From an uncultured Candidatus Saccharibacteria bacterium (GTDB taxonomy: Bacteria; Patescibacteria; Saccharimonadia; Saccharimonadales; Nanosynbacteraceae), in assembly GCA_947097375.1 (NCBI GenBank), contig CAMURE010000027.1, positions 1-7,178 of the forward strand: a stretch of 7,178 nt of DNA, given 5' to 3'. The notes under the pieces are model-generated. The model saw nothing but the letters and a program-made list of their open reading frames with translations. It did not search any database and had not been told where the DNA came from. The translations under genes and the position numbers were made by a program. Of this stretch, positions 1 to 4,684 are shown piece after piece (within the stretch, counting starts at the first letter, position 1; every line of letters starts with the position of its first letter).

Positions 1-97
1 CAACTGCTTGTCGCGTAACGTTGAGTCGATCGGCTAGTTGCTCTTGTGACCAACCGGCTTGTTGACGTAATTGTTTAAGTTTTTTTGCAAAAATCAT
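1..97 (-). CDS. XRE/Cro-CI family helix-turn-helix transcriptional regulator, N-terminal fragment
   Basis: Reading the minus strand from the ATG at 97 gives MIFAKKLKQLRQQAGWSQEQ followed by LADRLNVTRQAV, then the window ends. This is the HTH_XRE pattern: helix 1 'KLKQLRQQAGWSQ', then 'EQLADRLNVTRQAV' covering the turn and recognition helix. About 32 codons are visible, so any C-terminal domain is outside the window. An in-frame ATG lies upstream at 112, but the start at 97 is preferred: it begins at the usual 'MIF.kKlk.LR' position and has AAAGGG six bases upstream. A weak promoter candidate (TTGCTC at 157-152, TACGCT at 135-130, 16-bp spacer) lies upstream. The gene is divergent from the YggU gene. 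It presumably acts as a cytoplasmic DNA-binding regulator; its target cannot be told from this fragment. Confidence 0.85.
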   Translation of the reverse strand, partial: MIFAKKLKQLRQQAGWSQEQLADRLNVTRQAV

Positions 98-211
98 TTG
101 GCGCCCTTTCATTTATTTTCTAATAGCATAGCGTAATGTTAGTATTTTGGCGAGCAACTGTGCGTTGCCTATCGCATGGTAATACAATACGCAAAGTTTG
201 TCTTAAGGGGG

Positions 212-217
212 TATAAT
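212..217 (+). promoter_or_regulatory. Candidate -10 box for the leader ORF and YggU gene
   Basis: A perfect TATAAT stands at 212-217, giving a predicted transcription start near the A at 224 and a leader of about 14 nt before the ATG at 238. No good -35 hexamer is found at 16-18 bp spacing (ACGCAA at 189-194 is the best, and poor), and there is no TGn extension. The call therefore rests on the -10 match and its position. Confidence 0.4.
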
Positions 218-237
218 AGGGCTAAAGGAAAGGCGAT

Positions 238-261
238 ATGACAAAGCCTGTAAGATATTAA
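238..261 (+). CDS. Putative 7-codon leader peptide upstream of the YggU gene
   Basis: ATG at 238 opens a reading frame for MTKPVRY, ending with TAA at 259-261, only two bases before the YggU start at 264 and in another frame. The purine-rich AAAGGAAAGG at 224-233 is a good Shine-Dalgarno for this ATG, whereas the ATG at 264 has no clear one of its own. The arrangement suggests that ribosomes load at the leader and re-initiate at 264 (translational coupling). This is inferred from spacing and ribosome-binding quality alone; a 7-codon ORF can arise by chance. Confidence 0.35.
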   Translation: MTKPVRY

Positions 262-263
262 TC

Positions 264-494
264 ATGAAAATCTCCGTCCATCTCAAACCCAACTCCCGTC
301 ACTGCGAAGAAGTCGTCACGAATAATGATGGTTCGCTGACGATTTACACCAAGGCGCCGGCTATTGAGGGGCGAGCGAATGTGGCGGCGGTGAAGTTGTT
401 GGCGAAGCACTTTGGTGTGCCGTCATCAAAGATAAAATTACTACGCGGCGCTTCTTCAAAATATAAGCTGTTTGACATTGATCGGTCGGACTAA
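264..494 (+). CDS. yggU: DUF167/YggU family protein
   Basis: A 76-residue protein matching the small conserved DUF167 (YggU) family of bacteria, archaea and eukaryotes. Visible marks are the N-terminal strand ending in KPNS (8-11), the segment APAIEGRAN (31-39), which is the family's most conserved stretch ('aP.dGkAN..li..la..f'), a helix through residue 50, and RGASSKYK (61-68), equivalent to the usual 'G..SR.K'. Members are usually around 75-100 residues, so it looks complete. The biochemical function of the family is unknown. The ATG at 264 fits the family N-terminus. The stop TAA (492-494) interlocks with the TAG of the convergent deacetylase gene, and no terminator hairpin lies between them. 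There is no functional link to the envelope genes beside it. Confidence 0.9.
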   Translation: MKISVHLKPNSRHCEEVVTNNDGSLTIYTKAPAIEGRANVAAVKLLAKHFGVPSSKIKLLRGASSKYKLFDIDRSD

Positions 495-1990
495 TTCAAC
501 CGTTGTATCGTCACAAACGAATACCCTTGCTGTTTCAGTGAACTGAGGATACACGGCACGGCATTGACGGAAGTTTGGTGAATGTCATGCATCAAGATGA
601 CGGCTCCAGGACGAGCGCCAGCGACAGCACGTGAACAGACGATCTGGCTATTGCGATCAGCCCAATCACGAGTGTCAACTGACCACAAAATTGACGACAT
701 GCCACGCGTCCGAAGTTGTTCTAAAACCACACCGTTGGCTGCACCATACGGTGGTCGTAGAATGGTTGGCTTGACGCCAGTGGCTTGTTTGATAGCCTCG
801 TTGGTACGGTCAATTTCGCCAGCAATTTGGTCAACTGATAGCTTAGGTAGTTCCGGGTGTGACCACGAGTGATTACCTAGTTGATGGCCGCGCGCCTGGA
901 TGCTGCGTACGACACTGGCCTGCCCAGAAACTTTGCTGCCGATCAAGAAGAATGTCGCTTTGGCACCATATTGATCCAAGATGTCCAGTAGGTGCGCGGT
1001 ATATGGTCCCGGCCCGTCATCAAACGTCAACGCAATCACTTTATTGCCAGTGGCTGGTGCAGGTGCTGGCGCAGCGGGCGCTGGTGTTGGTTCTGGCTTT
1101 GGCTCGGGTGGTTTGGGGAAGTTAGCTAGTTTTTGAGCTGTTGGATTTTGCAGGTATTTGGCGACGGCAGCGGCCGGCACTTTGATGGTCAGCTCGCCGT
1201 AGGCTGATGGCAGCAAGGAGGCTTGTCCAATTGGCCAAGCTAAGGTGTTGCCATCGTCGGTGATGGTGAAGTTTGCCAATGTTTCTTTGGTGATCATCTC
1301 CTCGAGATTTGCTTCTGGTTGGTGGCGTTGTTTGATGGTTTGTGCGACGTCGCGCTGAGCGGCCGCTACGATTGCCTTGGTGGCTTCCTCTGATTTTTCA
1401 GTCAAATTATCCAGGCTAATCACCTCGCCAGAATCTTTATCGAAGGTCCAAAACAGCGTCAACGACACTGGATGTGCACCGTGCATGTCTTGTTTGATGT
1501 TGACGATGATGGACAGGGCAGCGGGATTATTATGTGTAACTTGATAGCTGATAGTTTCGGTCATTGGTCGCTCAAAGGTGATGGTGCTCGATGAGGTGTA
1601 GCGAAAATCACTGTCGGCGCGGTCAATTGCTCGGGCGATGAGTTTGTTGATTTTGGAATTGCTGGTAATTGGATATTCAATTGAGACCTTTTCGCGTTTG
1701 GTGTCGCGCGTCACAAACTTGGAGCGAATGCCAGCATAGCGCGAATCGGTGAAATAGTATTTTTCATCTTCCAGAACGGTTGGGCGCTGGACGGGCGGTT
1801 CTTTTGACTGAAGGTAAAATAATGCCCCCATGGCGGCTACCGCCAGCAAGAGTAGGGTGGTGAATAAAACACTGCTCAGCCTGGATGTGCTGTAGGATGC
1901 CGTGTTGGTTTTTGCCTCACGGCGAGGCTGAGTTGACGGTCGTTCTTTTGATGATTTTTGAGATTTTGTTTGCGTTTTTTTGGCAGACAT
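491..1990 (-). CDS. Membrane-anchored polysaccharide (peptidoglycan) deacetylase, PdaC-like with RsiV-type domain
   Basis: A 499-residue protein: basic cytoplasmic tail (1-38), one membrane helix (about 39-60), a DUF4163/DUF3298 (RsiV-like) region (about 90-280) with GAHP at 171-174 and the 'TFDKDSGEVISLDNL' segment (182-196), a Pro/Ala/Glu linker (292-313), and a C-terminal NodB domain (about 316-499). All five NodB motifs are intact: TFDDGP (322-327, D324 putative base, D325 metal), HSWSHP (374-379, metal ligands H374 and H378), RPPYG (412-416), DTRDW (439-443) and LMHDI (466-470, H468). Enzymes of this kind are metal-dependent and remove N-acetyl groups from cell-wall glycans, often giving lysozyme resistance; the order matches Bacillus PdaC. 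Whether GlcNAc, MurNAc or another glycan is the substrate cannot be read here. C452 and C480 are its only cysteines. The start overlaps the DsbA-like stop (TAATG), with GGAG at 2001-1998, indicating coupled translation. Confidence 0.93.
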   Translation of the reverse strand: MSAKKTQTKSQKSSKERPSTQPRREAKTNTASYSTSRLSSVLFTTLLLLAVAAMGALFYLQSKEPPVQRPTVLEDEKYYFTDSRYAGIRSKFVTRDTKREKVSIEYPITSNSKINKLIARAIDRADSDFRYTSSSTITFERPMTETISYQVTHNNPAALSIIVNIKQDMHGAHPVSLTLFWTFDKDSGEVISLDNLTEKSEEATKAIVAAAQRDVAQTIKQRHQPEANLEEMITKETLANFTITDDGNTLAWPIGQASLLPSAYGELTIKVPAAAVAKYLQNPTAQKLANFPKPPEPKPEPTPAPAAPAPAPATGNKVIALTFDDGPGPYTAHLLDILDQYGAKATFFLIGSKVSGQASVVRSIQARGHQLGNHSWSHPELPKLSVDQIAGEIDRTNEAIKQATGVKPTILRPPYGAANGVVLEQLRTRGMSSILWSVDTRDWADRNSQIVCSRAVAGARPGAVILMHDIHQTSVNAVPCILSSLKQQGYSFVTIQRLN

Positions 1991-2706
1991 TAGTTCACTC
2001 CGCCAGCTTTCAAAATCGCCTTCAGCCCATTTTCACCACCAGCAAATCCACTAGCAACATAATCATTGATCACCATGTATGGCAGACCACTCACACCAAG
2101 CGACAAGGCTTTTTGGGTGCTGTCATCAATTTCTTTTTGGTGCGGTTTTTTGGTCATACAGTCAGTAAACTTCGCCTCGTCCATGCCGACAGCTTTAGCA
2201 GAAGCCAGGAAGTAGTCTAACGGCAGTGGTGGAATTTTTTGCGGTACGGCAACGTTTTTCACGCCGATTCCTTTGTCAAAATAATCACGCTTGATGCGTG
2301 GCACGATATCGTGGGTATACTGCCAGTATTTGTCTTGGTCGGCGGCGCAAAAAGCAGCGTGAGCGCCAGTTTCTGTGTTGTCGGTGACTTCTTTGAGCAG
2401 TGTTACCACGCGGTGTTCGTAGCGAACTTTACCTGATTTGATATACTCATTTTTAAAGAAATCAGCGTTAGTGGCTGCTTCAACTTCGGCGCAGAATGAG
2501 CAAAAATAATCAGTATAATCAACAAACACATGCTTGGCTTCGGCAGAGCCTTGCGACATTTTTTCATTCCACGGTTTGCCGTCACCAACATGGCGATTTG
2601 GTGGACGATTAACGATGCCGTAGATAAACAATGCGACGATTGCCGTAATCAAAATGCCTGAAATAACCCAAATGATTGCTATGCCTGCTGATTTTTGTCG
2701 ATTCAT
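1990..2706 (-). CDS. Membrane-anchored DsbA-like thiol:disulfide oxidoreductase
   Basis: A 238-residue protein with a signal-anchor helix (about 8-32) and an extracytoplasmic thioredoxin-fold domain of the DsbA/Thioredoxin_4 (BdbD-like) type. The active site is CSFC (69-72) within 'VDYTDYFCSFC', the helical insertion spans about 105-190, and the cis-proline is P209 in 'GVSGLPYMVIND'. Such proteins oxidise cysteine pairs in exported proteins. C120 and C183, both in the helical insertion, are a possible second disulfide, as in some Gram-positive DsbA proteins. The ATG at 2706 overlaps the upstream stop (ATGA) and is preceded by AGGAGG (2716-2711) inside the end of the upstream gene. Its stop overlaps the deacetylase start, so it is the middle gene of a coupled operon. 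No recognisable DsbB or VKOR partner lies in the window; the CVPC membrane protein upstream is the only local candidate for re-oxidising it. Confidence 0.92.
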   Translation of the reverse strand: MNRQKSAGIAIIWVISGILITAIVALFIYGIVNRPPNRHVGDGKPWNEKMSQGSAEAKHVFVDYTDYFCSFCAEVEAATNADFFKNEYIKSGKVRYEHRVVTLLKEVTDNTETGAHAAFCAADQDKYWQYTHDIVPRIKRDYFDKGIGVKNVAVPQKIPPLPLDYFLASAKAVGMDEAKFTDCMTKKPHQKEIDDSTQKALSLGVSGLPYMVINDYVASGFAGGENGLKAILKAGGVN

Positions 2707-3311
2707 AGTTCCTCCTGTTTTGCTAATTCTGTATACATAAAGGCGATTTGTCCAGACTTGTAGAGTGAAAAGAGGCTTAACAGTAGGGCTATAATCAGGA
2801 CGATGGTGCCAGCGACGGTGGCGGCAGTGGCAGCGGCAGCACCTGAGAAGAACACGGCAACGAGCGGCAGGATGAGTGATGTGCCGCAGGGAACGCAGCC
2901 CAGGCCGATGGCGGCAGCCACAGAGGCCAAGCCGCTGAGTCCGACTTGTCTGGTGACCGACTGTTCATTGCGTTTATTTTTCTTGGCAGTAAAAATGACG
3001 ACGGTAATTGACAATCCTTGGAGAAGTGACACTACAAGGAGCAATGCGCCATTGAGTGAGCTGAAGCCCTGTTTGAATATATCAATGAACATGGTTCCAA
3101 AAAGGGAGATTTTGTCTAATATCGGCAACCGCGACATCATCAGTGGGCCGTAAAAGTTGGCGTTGATGGCAAAGAAAATAATAAACGCAAACAGCACAAA
3201 CAAGACAATTGCCAGGAGCAAGTAGGGTGGTAAGCTGAGAATTTTACCAACGCCTATCATGGCTGACTTGATGGACTGCTGTTTGTTGTATACTCGGCAA
3301 AACTGAACCAT
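2703..3311 (-). CDS. Polytopic membrane protein with conserved-looking CVPC motif, possible redox partner of the DsbA-like protein
   Basis: A 202-residue protein that I cannot assign to a named family. Hydrophobic segments lie at about 28-49, 88-109, 124-154 and 160-183, with a basic loop (KKNKRN, 110-115) that is probably cytoplasmic. The third segment contains 'GLGCVPCGTSL' (136-146), placing C139 and C142 in or at the edge of the membrane; C5 is the only other cysteine. An intramembrane thiol pair next to a DsbA-like gene suggests electron transfer, as in CcdA/DsbD, VKOR or DsbB, but the cysteine layout matches none of these, so the role is inference. The frame is open up to a TTG at 3329, but ATG at 3311 is preferred: a TATAAT at 3323-3318 places the transcription start on that A, implying a leaderless mRNA. 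ATG at 3260 is possible but lacks a ribosome-binding site. The stop overlaps the next start (ATGA). Confidence 0.8.
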   Translation of the reverse strand: MVQFCRVYNKQQSIKSAMIGVGKILSLPPYLLLAIVLFVLFAFIIFFAINANFYGPLMMSRLPILDKISLFGTMFIDIFKQGFSSLNGALLLVVSLLQGLSITVVIFTAKKNKRNEQSVTRQVGLSGLASVAAAIGLGCVPCGTSLILPLVAVFFSGAAAATAATVAGTIVLIIALLLSLFSLYKSGQIAFMYTELAKQEEL

Positions 3312-3317
3312 GCATCC

Positions 3318-3323
3318 ATTATA
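3318..3323 (-). promoter_or_regulatory. -10 box of the leftward redox/deacetylase operon promoter
   Basis: On the minus strand a perfect TATAAT occupies 3323-3318. Seven bases beyond its last T is 3311, the A of the chosen start codon, so the transcript would be leaderless. The -35 zone at 17-bp spacing (3346-3341, CATACT) is poor and overlaps the palindrome at 3333-3348, so an activator may be needed or the promoter may be weak. A TTGACG at 3329-3324 directly abuts the -10 and cannot serve as its -35. Confidence 0.5.
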
Positions 3324-3332
3324 CGTCAAAAT

Positions 3333-3348
3333 TGCATAATAGTATGCA
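3333..3348. promoter_or_regulatory. Palindrome overlapping the -35 zone of the leftward promoter
   Basis: TGCATAATAGTATGCA has perfect 6-bp arms (TGCATA/TATGCA) around a 4-base centre. It lies 22-37 bases upstream of the predicted leftward start at 3311, covering the -35 position, which suits a repressor or class II activator site. Its arms share TGCATA with the right half of the operator at 3378-3394, but centre and spacing differ, so a different protein may bind it. An AT-rich 16-mer with one central mismatch could arise by chance. Confidence 0.35.
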
Positions 3349-3377
3349 TTCTGGTGAGGTTAGGCGATAGAATACAC

Positions 3378-3394
3378 TATACACTGAGTGCATA
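3378..3394. promoter_or_regulatory. Operator O1, putative PadR binding site
   Basis: TATACACTGAGTGCATA is a palindrome centred on G3386 with arms TATaCACT/AGTGcATA (7 of 8 pairs match). It matches the second site at 3411-3427 at 13 of 17 positions with the same odd-length symmetry. The two centres are 33 bp apart, close to three helical turns, so dimers bound at both would face the same side of DNA. Its left arm lies in a tandem ATACACT repeat (3372-3385). It sits just upstream of the padR -35 and about 75 bp from the leftward start, so it could affect both operons. Confidence 0.55.
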
Positions 3395-3400
3395 AAACTC

Positions 3401-3429
3401 TTGCAATAACTAAACACCGGGTGTATAGT
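3401..3429 (+). promoter_or_regulatory. Promoter of the PadR-ABC transporter operon (leaderless start)
   Basis: The -35 TTGCAA (3401-3406) and -10 TATAGT (3424-3429) are separated by exactly 17 bp. The predicted start, seven bases after the -10, is A3436, the first base of the padR ATG. The mRNA would therefore have no 5' leader, consistent with the absence of a usable Shine-Dalgarno before that ATG (only AAGAG one base away). Confidence 0.65.
3410..3428. promoter_or_regulatory. Operator O2 between the -35 and -10 of the padR promoter
   Basis: CTAAACACCGGGTGTATAG is a 19-base palindrome centred on G3419 with one mismatched pair (CTA-a-ACACC / GGTGT-a-TAG). It fills the spacer and overlaps the -10 box, so a bound dimer would block RNA polymerase. 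Its right arm GTGTATAG (3421-3428) is the exact reverse complement of CTATACAC at 3377-3384 by O1, supporting CTATACAC as a shared half-site. PadR proteins commonly repress their own operon this way; that PadR binds here is inference. Confidence 0.6.
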
Positions 3430-3435
3430 AAGAGC

Positions 3436-3978
3436 ATGAGCGTTCAATATACACTGTTAGGTTTTTTAGCGGAAGAGTCAAATTACGGCTATGAGTTGAA
3501 GAAAAAATATGACGGTTATTTTGGCAAAGATAAGCCAATTTTAACTGGTCAGATATATTCAACTTTGGCGCGGCTCAAACGCGATAACAAGGTCAAAGAG
3601 ATTGCCGATACCAGCGAATCGGGCGGGCCGGATCGGGTTCGGTATGAAATTACCGATGAGGGCAAGCAGGATTTGCAGGCGTGGCTGGAATCACCAGAAG
3701 CGCCGTCACCACAGCTGCAAGCGACGATGTATATCAAGGCGGTATTGGCCATTCTGAAAGACGGCGATGCGTCGCCGTATCTGGATAACCAACGGCAGGC
3801 GCACATCCAACGAATGCGCGAGCTGACAGCGCAGCGGCGCGATAGCAGTTTGTCGGACATGCTGCTAATCGACCATGCACTGTATCATTTGGAGGCGGAT
3901 TTGCGCTGGATTGAATTAACTATTTCGCGGTTAACGCGGCTAAAGGAGGAAATTTTGCATGAGCAAACCAATAATTAG
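3436..3978 (+). CDS. PadR-family winged-helix transcriptional regulator
   Basis: From the ATG at 3436 this gives 180 residues opening MSVQYTLLGFLAEESNYGYE, the classic PadR N-terminus ('Y.LLG.L.e....GYEL'). The winged helix covers about 1-80, with the recognition helix near QIYSTLARL (39-47) and the wing around PDRVRYEITDEG (65-76). The C-terminal helical part (about 95-175, rich in charged heptad-like helices) fits the PadR dimerisation domain of the longer subfamily. A longer frame from GTG 3388 exists but would start inside operator O1 and before the promoter, so 3436 is preferred. PadR proteins are usually repressors released by toxic small molecules or peptides and often control adjacent ABC or multidrug transporters. 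Here the gene leads the transporter operon and overlaps the ATPase start by 20 bp, so autoregulation is likely. The ligand is unknown. Confidence 0.9.
   Translation: MSVQYTLLGFLAEESNYGYELKKKYDGYFGKDKPILTGQIYSTLARLKRDNKVKEIADTSESGGPDRVRYEITDEGKQDLQAWLESPEAPSPQLQATMYIKAVLAILKDGDASPYLDNQRQAHIQRMRELTAQRRDSSLSDMLLIDHALYHLEADLRWIELTISRLTRLKEEILHEQTNN
3944..3949 (+). promoter_or_regulatory. Shine-Dalgarno of the ABC ATPase gene, inside padR
   Basis: AGGAGG nine bases before ATG 3959, within the padR coding end. In contrast with the leaderless padR start, this internal gene has a perfect consensus site, so its translation can exceed that of the regulator on the same mRNA. Confidence 0.8.
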
Positions 3979-4684
3979 CGCTAAAAATATCACAAAGTCG
4001 TTCGGGCAAACGCACGCACTGCGTGGTGTTAGTTTGGACGTTGAGGCGGGCGAAGTGCTGGCGATCATGGGTCCGTCAGGATCTGGTAAGTCGACGCTAC
4101 TACATAGCTTGGCGGCAATTACCAAGATTGATAGTGGCGAAATTGAGTTCGACGGGCGGCGGATTGACAAACTGAGCGATGATAAGCGCAGCATGCTACG
4201 GCGCACCAGCTTTGGTTTTGTTTTTCAGTTTGGGCAATTGGTGCCGGAGCTAACAGCGCTGGACAATGTAGCACTGCCGCTGCTACTTAATGGCGTCAAA
4301 CGTAAAGAGGCCTATCAACGGGCGAGAACATGGCTGAACAATGTTGAGCTGAGCGACAAGGCCGACAGTATGCTCGGCGAATTGTCGGGCGGACAAATGC
4401 AGCGCGTGGCGATTGCCCGAGCCATGGTGATTGAGCCGAAAGTGCTGTTTGCCGACGAGCCAACCGGTTCGCTGGATAGTCTGAACTCAGAAAAGGTCAT
4501 GGAATTGTTCATTAAAACCGCCAAAGAGCACGGCACAACAGTCATCATGGTGACGCACGAGCCGACGATTGCCGCCTACGCTGACCGGGAAATCATCGTC
4601 CGCGATGGGCAGATTTCTGGCGCTGAGGCAGCGGTAAACTCGGCACAGACGAGGCCTCGTAAAGCTAAGGTGAGGATTGTCTGA
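3959..4684 (+). CDS. ABC transporter ATP-binding protein, MacB/LolD/FtsE type
   Basis: A 241-residue cytoplasmic ATPase with every motif intact: Walker A GPSGSGKST (38-46), Q-loop glutamine Q90 in 'FVFQFGQLVPELTALDNV', signature LSGGQ (142-146), Walker B VLFADE (162-167, catalytic E167), D-loop SLD (171-173) and H-loop H200 (VTHEP). The 'ADEPTGSLDS' wording and the 'VPELTALDNVALPLLL' Q-loop region are typical of the MacB/LolD/FtsE group, which works with FtsX-fold permeases using mechanotransmission or peptide and lipoprotein export rather than ordinary transport. It should form a dimer on the adjacent permease. A basic tail (TRPRKAKVRIV, 231-241) follows the core. The gene overlaps padR by 20 bp, and its TGA shares a base with the permease ATG (TGATG), indicating coupled translation and matched stoichiometry. 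Confidence 0.95.
   Translation: MSKPIISAKNITKSFGQTHALRGVSLDVEAGEVLAIMGPSGSGKSTLLHSLAAITKIDSGEIEFDGRRIDKLSDDKRSMLRRTSFGFVFQFGQLVPELTALDNVALPLLLNGVKRKEAYQRARTWLNNVELSDKADSMLGELSGGQMQRVAIARAMVIEPKVLFADEPTGSLDSLNSEKVMELFIKTAKEHGTTVIMVTHEPTIAAYADREIIVRDGQISGAEAAVNSAQTRPRKAKVRIV

Noticed and set aside
470..520. Possible hairpin (CGGT...ACCG) at the yggU/deacetylase junction as terminator
   Set aside because: The stem is only 4 bp with a long loop and no T-tract on either strand.
582..1125. Plus-strand open frames opposite the NodB domain
   Set aside because: They overlap the conserved deacetylase motifs on the other strand and encode no recognisable protein.
2803..3153. Plus-strand open frame of 116 codons opposite the membrane-protein gene
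   Set aside because: It is antisense to a well-supported coupled operon gene, has low-complexity alanine-rich sequence and no family resemblance.
2703..3311. Assignment of the CVPC protein as VKOR, DsbB or CcdA
   Set aside because: The number and placement of cysteines do not match: no extracytoplasmic loop pair is seen, and both cysteines lie four residues apart in one hydrophobic segment.
3312..3329. TTG-initiated extension of the CVPC membrane protein
   Set aside because: The TTG overlaps the promoter just upstream of the -10 box, and no Shine-Dalgarno precedes it.
3388..3435. GTG-initiated N-terminal extension of the PadR protein (16 residues)
   Set aside because: It begins inside operator O1, precedes the predicted transcription start, lacks a ribosome-binding site and is not part of the PadR fold, which starts at MSVQYTLLG.
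3448..3456. Third copy of the operator half-site TATACACTG inside padR
   Set aside because: It matches the left half of O1 exactly but has no complementary right half, and it is explained by codons for the conserved Y-T-L residues of the PadR family.
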